Shown here piece by piece: positions 45,041 through 56,564 of a DNA stretch of 64,000 nucleotides. This DNA is from Cognatiluteimonas profundi. Its GTDB lineage: Bacteria; Pseudomonadota; Gammaproteobacteria; Xanthomonadales; Xanthomonadaceae. Location of the stretch: assembly GCF_009792795.1 (NCBI RefSeq), contig NZ_VKHQ01000004.1, forward strand, positions 492,659-556,658. The letters run 5' to 3'. Made by a program: the position numbers and the translations under genes. Position 1 is the first letter of the stretch, and each line of letters begins with the position of its first letter. The notes under the pieces are model-generated. The model made no database searches, was not told the DNA's origin, and saw nothing but the letters and a program-made list of their open reading frames with translations.

Positions 45041-45847
45041 TCAACCGCAATGCGGCTTGCGCCCGGACGCAAGCGCCTGCTGGTACGCCGGCATCAAGCC
45101 AGCGGATCGCGTGCTGAGTTCCCCCAGCCGGCTTTGTGGATCCGGATGGGTTGACAGCCATTGCGGCGGGCGGTTGCCGCCGGCGGCGATCATGTTCTGC
45201 CACAGGTTGACCGCCTGCCGCGGATCGAATCCGGCCCTGGCCATCAGCTGCTGGCCGACGACGTCGGCTTCGCTCTCCTGCGCGCGTGAACCCGGCAGCA
45301 GGAATCCGGTCTGTGCCAGCACGCCGCCGCCCTGCACGGCGGCATCCGCAGCACCCTGGCCATAGCGCGAGCCGAGCAGGGCGCCAACAAGCTGCAGCAC
45401 GCCCTGCGCGCCGGCCTGTCGCGTCAAGCGTTCCTCATGGTGGCGCGACACCACGTGGCCGATCTCATGCGCGATCACCGCCGCCAGCTGGTCCTGGTTG
45501 CGGGCGACATTGAAGATCCCGGTGTTCACGCCGACCTTGCCGCCGGGCAAGGCGAATGCATTGGGTTCCTTGTCGACGAACACCGCGGTTTCCCAGCCGG
45601 TCGACTGCCAGCTCGCCGGCAGTTCGCGCACCAGCGACGCCACCACGCAGCGCACGTAGCCGGTCTGCTGCGCATTGGTGCTCTGCGGCGTCTTGGCCTT
45701 GGCCTCGGTGAATGCCTGGGCGCCGAGCAGGTTGAGCTGCTGCTGCGAGACGGCGCCCACGTACTGGGTACGGCCGGTCGGCGAGGTCGTCGTGGCGCAG
45801 CCGGTCACGGCGGCGGCGAGGGCAAAGCTCAGCAACAACGGTTTCAT
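45041..45847 (-). CDS. M48 family metallopeptidase, lipoprotein
   Basis: 268 residues. The N-terminus MKPLLLSFALAAAVTGCATT has a lipobox (VTGC), so it is membrane-anchored in the periplasm. The zinc site is VIAHEIGHVVSRHHEERL, with the third-ligand Glu in SRAQESEADVVGQQLMARAG. M48 lipoproteins of this size (YcaL/LoiP-like) take part in outer-membrane quality control. The start at 45847 is used because GGAG lies 7 nt upstream; a start four codons earlier is possible. Ends about 100 bp before the TPR gene. Confidence 0.9.
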   Translation of the reverse strand: MKPLLLSFALAAAVTGCATTTSPTGRTQYVGAVSQQQLNLLGAQAFTEAKAKTPQSTNAQQTGYVRCVVASLVRELPASWQSTGWETAVFVDKEPNAFALPGGKVGVNTGIFNVARNQDQLAAVIAHEIGHVVSRHHEERLTRQAGAQGVLQLVGALLGSRYGQGAADAAVQGGGVLAQTGFLLPGSRAQESEADVVGQQLMARAGFDPRQAVNLWQNMIAAGGNRPPQWLSTHPDPQSRLGELSTRSAGLMPAYQQALASGRKPHCG

Positions 45848-45973
45848 CGGCAGCTCCATTCAAGTCCGGCCTTTGTAGGCACCAGTGGCTGAAGGTGGCG
45901 TCAAGCACCCGCCTGCCTGCTGGTTGCCATTCAGCAGGGCCGCGCGATGCGCGAGCAGCGTCACAGCTGCAAC

Positions 45974-48523
<2,550 letters not shown>

Positions 48524-48537
48524 CTATGGATGCGTGA

Positions 48538-48543
48538 AGTATA
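48538..48543 (-). promoter_or_regulatory. Extended -10 element upstream of gyrB
   Basis: TATACT on the minus strand, preceded by TGG, forms an extended -10 (TGnTATACT) with no good -35. Transcription would begin near 48531, giving a leader of about 70 nt before the ATG at 48460. It suggests gyrB can be transcribed separately from dnaA-dnaN-recF. Confidence 0.5.
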
Positions 48544-48581
48544 CCAAGCCGGTCGCGTCGCCGCCGGGTTCGCGGGCCGTG

Positions 48582-49709
48582 TCAAAGCCCTGCTTCAGCC
48601 CGGATTTGTCCGTGTTCCACGTGGAACGCAGTCACCCCGACCCCCAGCGCCCCCAGCATCGCCGGCGCCTGGGTCCCGGTGATGAAAACCTGCGCCCGAC
48701 TGTCGCGCAGGCGCTCCAGCACCCGCCGTTGGTGGTCCAGATCCAGCTCCGACGCCAGGTCATCCAGCGCCACCACCGGCCACTCCCCGCGGACGCCGGC
48801 GTGGTGTTCGGCCTGGGCCAGCAGCACCGACAGGGCCGAGAGTTTGGCCTGGCCACGCGACAGGGCATTGCGCCCGGGAATCCCCGCGCAATCGATCTGC
48901 CAGTCGGCCCGATGCGGGCCCACCGAGGTGAAGCCGGCCAGCAAATCCCGGTCGCGCGCCAGCAGCAGGGCGTCGGCCAAGGTCATCTCGTCCCGCCGCC
49001 AACCGGGCTGGAAGACAATGCTCGCGTCACCCGCCGCCGGCAGCAAGGCCGCCAGCAGCCGCGAAACATAAGGTTGCAGGTCATCCAGGTAGCGTTGCCG
49101 CTGCTCGGTAATGACTTCCCCTGCCAAGGCCAACTCCTGCTCCCATGCGCCCAGTTCGCCGTCGGCCCGCCGACGCTTGAGCAGCGCGTTGCGTTGCTTG
49201 AGCGCCCGCGCGTAGCGTCGCCAGACCGGCAGGAAGGTCTGTTCCACGTGGAACAGACCCCAGTCGACGAACCGCCGCCTGACCTCGCCGCTACCGGCAA
49301 TCAGGGCATGGCTACCGGGCTCCACCGTCACCACCACCAGCGCGGCGCACAGATCACCCAGGTGGCCGACGTCAGCCCCATCGAGCCGGCCTTGCCACTG
49401 CTGGCCGCTATGACGCAGGCCCGCGCGGCGGAGGCGTCCGCTGTCGGGTAACGCGGGGTCCAGGGCGCCGCTGCCGGCCTCCTCGCGCCACTCCACGTAG
49501 ATCTCCAGGGCTTCGGCCCCACTCCGGACCAGTCCATCCCTGACCCGGCCGCGGAAGCTGCGGCCGTAGGCCATCAAGTGCAGCGCCTCCAGGACGCTGG
49601 ACTTGCCGGCGCCATTGGACCCGGTCAGCAGGTTGAGCCCCGGGCCCGGCAACAGGCTGGCGCGCTCGAACCGGCGCAGGTTGCCCAGGTCGAGACGGGT
49701 CACGCGCAA
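48582..49709 (-). CDS. recF: DNA replication and repair protein RecF
   Basis: 375 residues. RecF helps RecO/RecR load RecA at gaps. Walker A is LLTGSNGAGKSSVLEALHLM, followed by AYGRSFRGRVRDGLV, the ABC-like LSRGQAKLSALSVLLAQ signature and Walker B VVALDDLASELDLDHQRR. The start is read as TTG at 49709 because GGAG lies 10 nt upstream and relatives begin with two residues before VTRL; GTG at 49703 is the alternative. Two parS palindromes lie inside this gene, each encoding FHVE. Confidence 0.93.
   Translation of the reverse strand: MRVTRLDLGNLRRFERASLLPGPGLNLLTGSNGAGKSSVLEALHLMAYGRSFRGRVRDGLVRSGAEALEIYVEWREEAGSGALDPALPDSGRLRRAGLRHSGQQWQGRLDGADVGHLGDLCAALVVVTVEPGSHALIAGSGEVRRRFVDWGLFHVEQTFLPVWRRYARALKQRNALLKRRRADGELGAWEQELALAGEVITEQRQRYLDDLQPYVSRLLAALLPAAGDASIVFQPGWRRDEMTLADALLLARDRDLLAGFTSVGPHRADWQIDCAGIPGRNALSRGQAKLSALSVLLAQAEHHAGVRGEWPVVALDDLASELDLDHQRRVLERLRDSRAQVFITGTQAPAMLGALGVGVTAFHVEHGQIRAEAGL
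48613..48628. promoter_or_regulatory. parS: parS centromere site 1 (inside recF 3' end)
   Basis: Core palindrome GTTCCACGTGGAAC at 48614-48627 matches the ParB-binding parS consensus of Pseudomonas/Xanthomonas. It lies in the last codons of recF, encoding AFHVEHG. Confidence 0.85.
49236..49259. promoter_or_regulatory. parS: parS centromere site 2 (inside recF), perfect 24-bp palindrome
   Basis: The 16-bp TGTTCCACGTGGAACA (49240-49255) is the full consensus, and the symmetry extends to 24 bp with flanking GGTC/GACC. It encodes GLFHVEQT of RecF. Confidence 0.9.
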
Positions 49710-49756
49710 GCGGCAGCCACTCCAAGGCAAAACGCCCGGCGGTGGCCGGGCGTCGC

Positions 49757-49772
49757 TGTTCCACGTGGAACT
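49757..49772. promoter_or_regulatory. parS: parS centromere site 3 (between dnaN and recF)
   Basis: The core GTTCCACGTGGAAC at 49758-49771 is identical to sites 1 and 2. It falls in the short non-coding gap between dnaN stop and recF start. Confidence 0.88.
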
Positions 49773-49788
49773 ATTGAACCCGCGGGGT

Positions 49789-50889
49789 TCACAACCGCAG
49801 CGGCATGACCACGTGCCGCGACTTCTCGCTGCCGGCCTCGCGGACCAGCGCCGAGGAATTGGCGTCGCGCAATTGCAGGATGACGTGCTCATCGCGCAGT
49901 GCCGACAGCGCATCGAGCAGGTAATTGACGTTGAAGCCAATCGCCAGGTCATCGACCTTGGTGTCCGCTTCGATCTCTTCCTGGGCCTCTTCCTGTTCCG
50001 GGTTGTGGGCGTTGATCTTGAGTTGCCCCGGTGAAATCTCGACGCGCACGCCACGATACTTCTCGTTGGACAGGATCGCGGCGCGCTGCAATGCGGCGCG
50101 GAATACCTCGCGATCGATCCGCACCTCGCGGTCGGCGCCAATCGGGATCACCGCCTCGTAGTCGGGAAAGCGCCCATCGATCAGCTTGGAGGTGAAGGTG
50201 ACATCGTCGCGCTTGACCCGGATGTGGTTGCGCCCGACCTCAAGCTCGAGTTCGCGATCGCCACCCTCCAGCAGGCGTTGGAGTTCCTGCACGCCCTTGC
50301 GCGGAACGATGATCTGGCGCTTGGTCTGCGCGCCGGCCTGCAGGGTGACCTCGCACAGGGCCAGGCGATGGCCGTCGGTCGCGACACAGCGCAGCGTGGT
50401 ATCGCGCAGGTCGAACAACAGGCCGTTGAGGTAATAGCGAACGTCCTGCTGCGCCATCGCGAACGCCGTGCGTTCGATGAGTTCCTTCAGCGCGGCCTCG
50501 GGGACGCGGACCCGCTCGGTGGCCTCGACCTCGTCGACCGACGGAAAGTCGTTGGCCGGCAGGCTGGCAAGGGTGAAACGGCTGCGACCGGCCTGGACGG
50601 TGACCTTGTCGCCGCTCTGGCTGACGGTCACCTTGCTGCCATCAGGCAACGCCCGGACGATTTCGAACAACTTGCGGGCGGGAATGGTGATCTCGCCGTC
50701 CTGGGCATCATCGACGGCCTGGCGGGCGACCATTTCCACTTCCAGGTCGGTACCGGTCAGGGACAACTGCCCCTCGCGGACCTGCACCAGCAGGTTGGCC
50801 AGGACCGGCAGTGTCTGCCGTCGCTCGACGACGTTGACGACTTGCGCGAGCGGCTTGAGGAAGACTTCGCGTTGCAGGCTGAAACGCAT
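49789..50889 (-). CDS. dnaN: DNA polymerase III beta sliding clamp
   Basis: 366 residues, standard length. The N-terminus MRFSLQREVFLKPLAQVVNV and VVERRQTLPVLANLL are diagnostic, with three similar clamp domains, TDGHRLALCEVTLQ in the second, and the C-terminal peptide-binding pocket near the closing VMPLRL. It tethers Pol III to DNA. The start at 50889 is used; a frame reaching 50910 adds seven residues unlike the family. Follows dnaA across the 222-bp gap that contains the likely origin. Confidence 0.96.
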   Translation of the reverse strand: MRFSLQREVFLKPLAQVVNVVERRQTLPVLANLLVQVREGQLSLTGTDLEVEMVARQAVDDAQDGEITIPARKLFEIVRALPDGSKVTVSQSGDKVTVQAGRSRFTLASLPANDFPSVDEVEATERVRVPEAALKELIERTAFAMAQQDVRYYLNGLLFDLRDTTLRCVATDGHRLALCEVTLQAGAQTKRQIIVPRKGVQELQRLLEGGDRELELEVGRNHIRVKRDDVTFTSKLIDGRFPDYEAVIPIGADREVRIDREVFRAALQRAAILSNEKYRGVRVEISPGQLKINAHNPEQEEAQEEIEADTKVDDLAIGFNVNYLLDALSALRDEHVILQLRDANSSALVREAGSEKSRHVVMPLRL

Positions 50890-51053
50890 GCGGACTGTTC
50901 CCGTGCTCAAGCTTGGAAAGAGGGATAAATCTAGAACGGGGTGGTGCTTGGTAGGCCGAAAAACCGGTGATAAGGCAGCTAACTTGTTGAAAAATATATA
51001 TTAAATCGTTCATTCACGGCCTGTATAAGGCTCGCCGATGTGCTTGTGAATCT

Positions 51054-51062
51054 TGTGGATAA
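51054..51062 (-). promoter_or_regulatory. DnaA box, perfect consensus
   Basis: TTATCCACA on the minus strand; the neighbouring 51045-51053 is a weaker match in direct contact with it. Confidence 0.8.
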
Positions 51063-51089
51063 CTTTACGTCCCCCAAACCGCATGCAAT

Positions 51090-51098
51090 CTATCCACA
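51090..51098 (+). promoter_or_regulatory. DnaA box, 8 of 9
   Basis: CTATCCACA on the plus strand, opposite in orientation to the perfect box and just downstream of the dnaA stop codon side. Confidence 0.65.
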
Positions 51099-51111
51099 GC
51101 TTGTACGCAAG

Positions 51112-52458
51112 TCATTCACTGAGCTTGCGGATGAGCTTTTCCCAATCCTCACGCAATTTCCCGTCGGTTTCCATCAGCGTCCGGATCTGCCGGCAGGCAT
51201 GCAGGACGGTCGTATGGTCGCGGCCGGCAAACGCGTCACCGATCTCGGGCAGGCTGTGCTCCGTGAGCTCCTTGGCCAGCGCCATTGCCGTCTGCCGCGG
51301 CCGCGCCAGCGAGCGCGTGCGCCGCTTGGACAACAAGTCCTTGATCTGCAACCCGTAGTAGTCTGCCACGGTCTTCTGGATGTTGGGGATGCCGATCGCG
51401 TGCTGCTGCGCGCGCAGCAGGTCGCGCAGGGTTTCCTGGGCAAATTCCGCGGTGATCGGTCGGCCGGTGAAATTGGCCCGCGCCGCGAGCGTATTGAGCG
51501 CGCCCTCCAGGTCGCGCACGTTGGAGCGCATCTTCTTGGCGATCAGGAACGCCACGTCCTCGGGGATGATCGTCCCGCGCTCATGCGCCTTGGACAGCAC
51601 GATCTGCGCCCGCGTCTCGAAGTCCGGCGGATCGATCGCCACCGACAGTCCCCAACCCAGGCGCGATTTCAACCTGGGCTCGAGTCCGTCCACTTCGCGC
51701 GGATAGCGATCGCAGGTCAGGATGATCTGCTGCTTGCCGTCGAACAGCGCGTTGAAGGTATGGAAGAACTCCTCCTGGGTGCGGTCCTTGCCGGCGAAGA
51801 ACTGGATGTCGTCGATCAGCAGTGCATCGATGCCCTGGAACTGCCGCTTGAACGCATCCATGCCGCCGGACGTCTTGTCGTAGAGCGCCTTGGTGAAGGC
51901 GTTCATGAACTGCTCCGAGCGCATGTACATCACCCGCATCCCGGGATTCTGCGCACGCATCGCATTGCCGGCGGCGAACATCAGGTGGGTCTTGCCCAGG
52001 CCCGTGCCGCCATACAGCAGCAAGGGGTTGTGGGTGCGGTCGCCGGGTTTCTGTGCCGCCTGCCATGCGGCCGCGCGGCCGAGCTGGTTGCTGCGACCCT
52101 CGACGAAATTGTCGAAGGTGTAATGGCTGTCCAGGTTGCCGTGGAATGGCTCACCGGACGTCGCGCGCATCGACGGCATCGCATTGCCGAATGACGGCGC
52201 CGCACTGCCGGCGAGCGACGGCTTGCGCAGCGATCCGACCTCAAGGCTGACGTCGCCCGCACCGGCGAAATGGGCAATGAGTTCGCGGATGCGGGCCAGG
52301 TAGCGCGTGCGCACCTCCTCCATCACGAAGGCGTTGGGCGCGTACAGCACGAAACTGCCGTCGCGCGCGTGGGCCTGCAGCGGCTTGAGCCAGGTGTGGA
52401 CATCCTCGGCCGGCAATTCGGCTTCAAGGCGTTGCAGGCAGCTGGGCCAGGCATCCAT
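51112..52458 (-). CDS. dnaA: Chromosomal replication initiator DnaA
   Basis: 448 residues. Domain I is [20 protein letters not shown]; a short linker follows; the AAA+ domain has Walker [21 protein letters not shown], Walker [21 protein letters not shown] and [16 protein letters not shown]; the C-terminal DNA-binding helix pair ends in [18 protein letters not shown], the DnaA signature. It opens oriC and is usually autoregulated; the boxes at 51.05-51.1 kb lie downstream of the gene here. Divergent from rpmH across 235 bp. Confidence 0.97.
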   Translation of the reverse strand: MDAWPSCLQRLEAELPAEDVHTWLKPLQAHARDGSFVLYAPNAFVMEEVRTRYLARIRELIAHFAGAGDVSLEVGSLRKPSLAGSAAPSFGNAMPSMRATSGEPFHGNLDSHYTFDNFVEGRSNQLGRAAAWQAAQKPGDRTHNPLLLYGGTGLGKTHLMFAAGNAMRAQNPGMRVMYMRSEQFMNAFTKALYDKTSGGMDAFKRQFQGIDALLIDDIQFFAGKDRTQEEFFHTFNALFDGKQQIILTCDRYPREVDGLEPRLKSRLGWGLSVAIDPPDFETRAQIVLSKAHERGTIIPEDVAFLIAKKMRSNVRDLEGALNTLAARANFTGRPITAEFAQETLRDLLRAQQHAIGIPNIQKTVADYYGLQIKDLLSKRRTRSLARPRQTAMALAKELTEHSLPEIGDAFAGRDHTTVLHACRQIRTLMETDGKLREDWEKLIRKLSE

Positions 52459-52627
52459 GTGTGAGCGTTACCGAAAGGCTGGCCGCGCGACGGCTGGCGC
52501 CGCGATGCGAAAAAACGATGGGATGGACCAGACTACCACCGGCCCCAAGCAGGCGCATCGACGTCGGTTCCGATCCGCCGAGGCCATGGCGGGCGGGCCC
52601 CGCGCAATGCGCGCCGCCAACGGTGGG

Positions 52628-52655
52628 TTGACCGCGGCCGCCGCGCTGATAGAAT
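52628..52655 (+). promoter_or_regulatory. Sigma-70 promoter of rpmH-rnpA
   Basis: -35 TTGACC (52628-52633), 16-bp spacer, -10 TAGAAT (52650-52655), each one base from consensus, about 30 bp before the rpmH leader start and 38 bp before its ATG. Confidence 0.75.
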
Positions 52656-52693
52656 GCGCGGTTCTTTCTGCCGCTTAACCGCACGAGCCCGTC

Positions 52694-52834
52694 ATGGCCA
52701 CCAAGCGCACGTACCAGCCCAGCAACCTCAAGCGCAAGCGCGATCATGGCTTTCGTGCCCGGATGGCAACGGCCGATGGCCGCAAGGTGCTCGCCCGGCG
52801 TCGCGCCAAGGGTCGCAAGCGCCTCTGCGCCTGA
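52694..52834 (+). CDS. rpmH: 50S ribosomal protein L34
   Basis: 46 residues, too short for a usual length cutoff but unmistakable: [20 protein letters not shown], then [20 protein letters not shown] and the basic end RKRLCA. L34 is an early-assembled protein of the large subunit. It follows the strong promoter at 52628-52655 and is 28 bp before rnpA in the classic rpmH-rnpA-yidC-mnmE order. The C-terminal CA instead of SA is a small oddity. Confidence 0.97.
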   Translation: MATKRTYQPSNLKRKRDHGFRARMATADGRKVLARRRAKGRKRLCA

Positions 52835-52862
52835 CCGCCCGGCCGCCCAGGCCGCGGCCGCA

Positions 52863-53303
52863 GTGATCCCCGATGACCTTCCGCGCGCGCGCGCCACGTT
52901 TCCGCGCAGCGCCCGCGTGCGTGCGCGCAGCGAATTCACCCGCGTGTTCGACGGCGGTCGTCGCGTCGCGCACCCGCTGTTGAGCCTGCACTGGCTGGAC
53001 GACACCGCGCCCGCGCGGCTGGGGCTGGCCGTATCGCGCAAGGTCGATCCGCGCGCGGTTGGCCGCAATCGCATCAAGCGCGTGCTGCGCGACAGCTTTC
53101 GCAAGCTGCGCGGCGATTTGTCGCCTGGTGCCTACGTGGTGGTGGCGCGACCATCGGCACGAAACACCGCCCCGGCGCTGCTGCGCGCGGCATTGTTGGG
53201 TGTGCTGCAGCGCACCGGCGCGTTGCCGCTGGTCGCCTCGCCCGGCACAATGCCGTCCACCGGCGCCGTGTCGGCGCCTGCAAATCCCCCCCTCTCGTCC
53301 TGA
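52863..53303 (+). CDS. rnpA: Ribonuclease P protein component RnpA
   Basis: 146 residues. It assists the RNase P RNA in tRNA 5' processing. Family blocks are FPRSARVRARSEFTRVFDGG, RLGLAVSRKVDPRAVGRNRI and KRVLRDSFRKLRGDLSPGAY followed by VVVARP. The start is read as GTG at 52863; longer frames overlap rpmH out of phase. The C-terminal 30 residues are Ala/Ser/Pro-rich, as in related xanthomonads. There is no yidD between this gene and yidC, only 80 bp. Confidence 0.9.
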   Translation: MIPDDLPRARATFPRSARVRARSEFTRVFDGGRRVAHPLLSLHWLDDTAPARLGLAVSRKVDPRAVGRNRIKRVLRDSFRKLRGDLSPGAYVVVARPSARNTAPALLRAALLGVLQRTGALPLVASPGTMPSTGAVSAPANPPLSS

Positions 53304-53349
53304 GTGCCGCACGTTGGCACTGGCCGGGCCTGCCTGCACGATGAATCCG

Positions 53350-53376
53350 CTTCGATGAGCACGTCTTCGATGAGCA
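53350..53376 (+). repeat. Tandem 15-bp direct duplication before yidC
   Basis: CTTCGATGAGCA occurs at 53350-53361 and 53365-53376 with CGT between. It looks like a slipped duplication in the 80-bp rnpA-yidC gap and ends 7 bp before the yidC ATG. Confidence 0.75.
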
Positions 53377-53383
53377 TGTTTCC

Positions 53384-55087
53384 ATGAACCAGACCCGCAC
53401 CTTCCTGGTCGTTGCCTGGATGGCCGTCGCGACGATGCTGTGGATGGCATGGAGCAAGGACCACGAGACGCCCGAGGTCGCTTCCAGCAGCAGCGCCGCC
53501 GTCGATGCCTCCGGACCCAGCGTCGCGGTGCCCGCCATTCCGGCGACGCCGACCGCGGCCGGGCAATCGACTCCGCAAGCGCCGGCCGCGCCGGGCCCAG
53601 CCGTTGCGGCCACGACCGGCAGCGCGCCCGTCATCGCGGTCACGACCGACGTGCTGCATCTCACCCTGGATGGCGGATCGATCCACAGCGCCGACCTGCT
53701 GCGCTACCCGGAGACAACCCAGCCGGGCAGCCCGATGGTGCGCCTGTTCGCCGATGATCCCGCGCATTTCTTCGAGGCGCAGAGCGGCTGGGTGAGCGGC
53801 ACCGGCGCGGCCCCCAGCCACCTGTCCGGATTCGTCCCCGCCACGCCGGCGCGCCAGTTCACCCTGGCCCCCGGCCAGCAGACCCTGCAGGTGCCCTTCG
53901 TCTGGCAGGGACCGGATGGCGTCAGCATCCGCCGCACCTATGTCTTCACCCGTGGCGATTACGTCGTGCAGGTGCGCGACGAGGTGATCAACCAGGGCAG
54001 CAAGCCCTGGCAGGGTTTCGTCTACCGGCAGCTGGCGCGCGTGCCCCCGCAGATCGCCAGCGGCATGATGCATCCGGAGTCCTACAGCTTCCTCGGCGCG
54101 GCCTGGTTCAGCGCCAAGGACAAGCTGGAGAAGCGCAAGTTCGCCAAGTTCAGCGACGATCCGCCGCTGAGCAAGCCGGTCAGCGGTGGCTGGATCGCCA
54201 TGCTGCAGCACCATTTCTTCGCGGCCTGGATCCCCGGCGCGCAGGACGCGAGCACGTTCTCCACCGCGGTGCCGCAGCCGGGCCAGGCCCTGGTCCGCGA
54301 AGTCGGCCCCGGCCTGTCGGTTGCCCCGGGCGCCACGGCGACCACGCAGGCGCGCCTGTGGGTCGGCCCGAAGCTGGTCAGGCAGATCCAGGCGCAGGGC
54401 GTGTCCGGCCTGGAGCGCGCGGTGGACTTCAGCAGCTTCAGCATCATGGCCGTGCTCGCCGGCTGGCTGTTCTGGGTGTTGCAGCACCTGCACCAGCTGC
54501 TCGGCAACTGGGGCTGGTCGATCGTCGGCCTGGTGGTCGTGATCAAGCTGGCGATGTATCCGCTGTCGGCCGCGCAATACAAGTCGATGGCGAAGATGCG
54601 TCGCTTCCAGCCGCGCATCGAGCAGCTCAAGGAGCGCTACGGCGAGGACAAGCAGAAGTTCCAGCTGGCGCTGATGGAGCTGTACAAGAAAGAGAAGATC
54701 AATCCGGTCGGTGGCTGCCTGCCGGTGCTGGTGCAGATGCCGGTGTTCCTGGCCCTGTACTGGATGCTGTCGGAGTCGGTCGAGTTGCGGCACGCGCCCT
54801 GGATGGGCTGGATCACCGACCTCACCGCGCGCGACCCGTTCTTCATCCTGCCTGCGATCAACATCGTGGTGATGTGGGGCACGCAGAAGCTCGCGCCGAC
54901 CTCGCCGGGCATGGATCCCATGCAGCAGAAAATGATGCAGTACATGCCGCTGGTGATGGGCGTGATGTTCAGCTTCATGCCGGCTGGCCTGGTGTTGTAC
55001 TGGATCACCAACGGCAGCCTGGGCCTGCTGCAGCAGTGGTGGAACACGCGGCTGTACGGACACCAGGCGGTTCCCGCCAAGGTCTGA
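53384..55087 (+). CDS. yidC: Membrane protein insertase YidC
   Basis: 567 residues. An N-terminal helix ([19 protein letters not shown]), an Ala/Pro-rich linker and a large periplasmic domain ([20 protein letters not shown]) precede the conserved C-terminal core with [20 protein letters not shown], the basic [40 protein letters not shown] and [20 protein letters not shown]. YidC inserts inner-membrane proteins with or without SecYEG. The start is the ATG at 53384. Confidence 0.96.
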   Translation: MNQTRTFLVVAWMAVATMLWMAWSKDHETPEVASSSSAAVDASGPSVAVPAIPATPTAAGQSTPQAPAAPGPAVAATTGSAPVIAVTTDVLHLTLDGGSIHSADLLRYPETTQPGSPMVRLFADDPAHFFEAQSGWVSGTGAAPSHLSGFVPATPARQFTLAPGQQTLQVPFVWQGPDGVSIRRTYVFTRGDYVVQVRDEVINQGSKPWQGFVYRQLARVPPQIASGMMHPESYSFLGAAWFSAKDKLEKRKFAKFSDDPPLSKPVSGGWIAMLQHHFFAAWIPGAQDASTFSTAVPQPGQALVREVGPGLSVAPGATATTQARLWVGPKLVRQIQAQGVSGLERAVDFSSFSIMAVLAGWLFWVLQHLHQLLGNWGWSIVGLVVVIKLAMYPLSAAQYKSMAKMRRFQPRIEQLKERYGEDKQKFQLALMELYKKEKINPVGGCLPVLVQMPVFLALYWMLSESVELRHAPWMGWITDLTARDPFFILPAINIVVMWGTQKLAPTSPGMDPMQQKMMQYMPLVMGVMFSFMPAGLVLYWITNGSLGLLQQWWNTRLYGHQAVPAKV

Positions 55088-55130
55088 TCGACGGCCGTCG
55101 GCACTGCAGCCGACTGGCCTGGAGCGAGCG

Positions 55131-56465
55131 ATGACGCAGCCCGGCGACACCATCGTGGCCATCGCCTCGGGAGCTGGCGGCGGCGTCGGCATCGTGCGCT
55201 TGTCCGGCGCCCGCGCGCTGGCGATCGCCGAATCCGTCATCGGCCGACCCTTGTCGGTGCGACACGCGCACCACGTGCGCTTCCACGACGGCGACGACGA
55301 GGCCATCGACGACGGCATCGCGCTGTATTTCGCCGCACCGGCCAGCTTCACCGGCGAGGACGTGGTCGAACTGCAGGCGCACGGCAGCCCGGCGGTGTTG
55401 CAGCAATTGCTGGAGCGCTGCTGCGAGCTGGGTGCGCGCATCGCACGCGCCGGCGAATACAGCGAGCGCGCATTCCACAACGGCAAGCTCGATCTTGCCC
55501 AGGCCGAAGCGCTCGCCGACCTGGTCGCCGCCGCAGACATCCGCACCGCGCGCGCCGCGCGTCGTTCGCTGGATGGGGAGCTCTCGCGGCGTGTCGACAA
55601 CGTCGCCGCGCAGCTGCTGGCGGTGCGCGTACAGGTCGAGGCGGCAATCGATTTCGCCGACGAGGCGCTGGATACGCTGGCGGCGGCGGCGCTGCACGAA
55701 CGCTTGCTCGCCACCGGCCGCGGCCTGGACGCGCTGTTGCAGTCGGCGCAGCGGGGACAGCGCCTGCGCGACGGATTGCACGCGGTCATCGTCGGCCCGC
55801 CCAACGTCGGCAAGAGCTCGCTGCTCAATGCGCTGGCCGGCAGCGACAGCGCGATCGTGACCGATATCCCCGGCACCACCCGCGACCTGTTGCGCGAGGT
55901 CGTCCACATCGACGGCGTCGAACTGACCCTGGTCGACACCGCCGGATTGCGCGCGAGCGGGGATGCGATCGAACGCGAGGGCATGCGGCGCGCGCGCGTC
56001 GAACTGCAACGCGCGGACCTGGCGATCGTCGTGCTCGATGCGCGCGATCCCAGCGCCGGCCGCGGCGAGGTCGACAGTGCGATCGCCGCGGTCCCGCAAC
56101 GGCTGTGGCTGCACAACAAGGCCGACCTGGCGTCGGCACCGCCATCCCCGCACGATGGCGACACGATGCTGGTCTCCGTGCGCACGGGCCAGGGCCTGGA
56201 GGCCCTGCGTGCGCGCCTGCGTGGCCTGGCCGGCGCCGATGAACAGGGCGATGGAACATTCACCGCGCGCGCGCGGCAGGTGGACGCGCTGCGCCGGGCC
56301 GCCGCCGAACTCGACGTCGCGACCGACGCACTGGCCGCCGATGCGCTGGACCTGTGCGCCGAAGCGCTGCGCTGCGGCCACGACGCGCTCGGTGAAATCA
56401 CCGGCAGGGTGGTGCCCGATGCCCTACTGGGTCACATTTTCTCCACCTTCTGCATCGGCAAGTAG
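55131..56465 (+). CDS. mnmE: tRNA modification GTPase MnmE
   Basis: 444 residues. With MnmG it adds the carboxymethylaminomethyl group to U34 of certain tRNAs. The N-terminal folate-binding domain starts [20 protein letters not shown] and includes [20 protein letters not shown]; the G domain has [33 protein letters not shown] and LHNKADL; the C-terminus FCIGK carries the invariant Cys. Last gene of the rpmH-rnpA-yidC-mnmE run. Confidence 0.96.
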   Translation: MTQPGDTIVAIASGAGGGVGIVRLSGARALAIAESVIGRPLSVRHAHHVRFHDGDDEAIDDGIALYFAAPASFTGEDVVELQAHGSPAVLQQLLERCCELGARIARAGEYSERAFHNGKLDLAQAEALADLVAAADIRTARAARRSLDGELSRRVDNVAAQLLAVRVQVEAAIDFADEALDTLAAAALHERLLATGRGLDALLQSAQRGQRLRDGLHAVIVGPPNVGKSSLLNALAGSDSAIVTDIPGTTRDLLREVVHIDGVELTLVDTAGLRASGDAIEREGMRRARVELQRADLAIVVLDARDPSAGRGEVDSAIAAVPQRLWLHNKADLASAPPSPHDGDTMLVSVRTGQGLEALRARLRGLAGADEQGDGTFTARARQVDALRRAAAELDVATDALAADALDLCAEALRCGHDALGEITGRVVPDALLGHIFSTFCIGK

Positions 56466-56564
56466 GCTGCAAGCCCCGATCGGGGCACGCGACAGTTGAC
56501 AAACGCCGCGCGCTGTCGCGTGCTACGCACACGTGCGTCCACGCACACCCAGGGGAGTGCTCCA

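Larger units (their letters stand above)
50890..51111. other. oriC: Probable chromosomal origin oriC (dnaA-dnaN gap)
   Basis: The gap is much richer in A and T than its flanks. An AT-rich stretch at about 50981-51014 (with AAAAATATATATTAAAT) could be the unwinding element. It is followed by DnaA-box matches at 51020-51028 (7 of 9), 51045-51053 (7 of 9), 51054-51062 (perfect) and 51090-51098 (8 of 9). The dnaA-rpmH gap has none, which makes this the better candidate. It must also contain the dnaN promoter. Confidence 0.7.

Noticed and set aside
52459-52693. The dnaA-rpmH gap as the replication origin
   Set aside because: No DnaA boxes and no AT-rich stretch; it holds the rpmH promoter. The dnaA-dnaN gap fits better.
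53304-53383. A yidD gene between rnpA and yidC
   Set aside because: Only 80 bp with no frame of the right size or motif.
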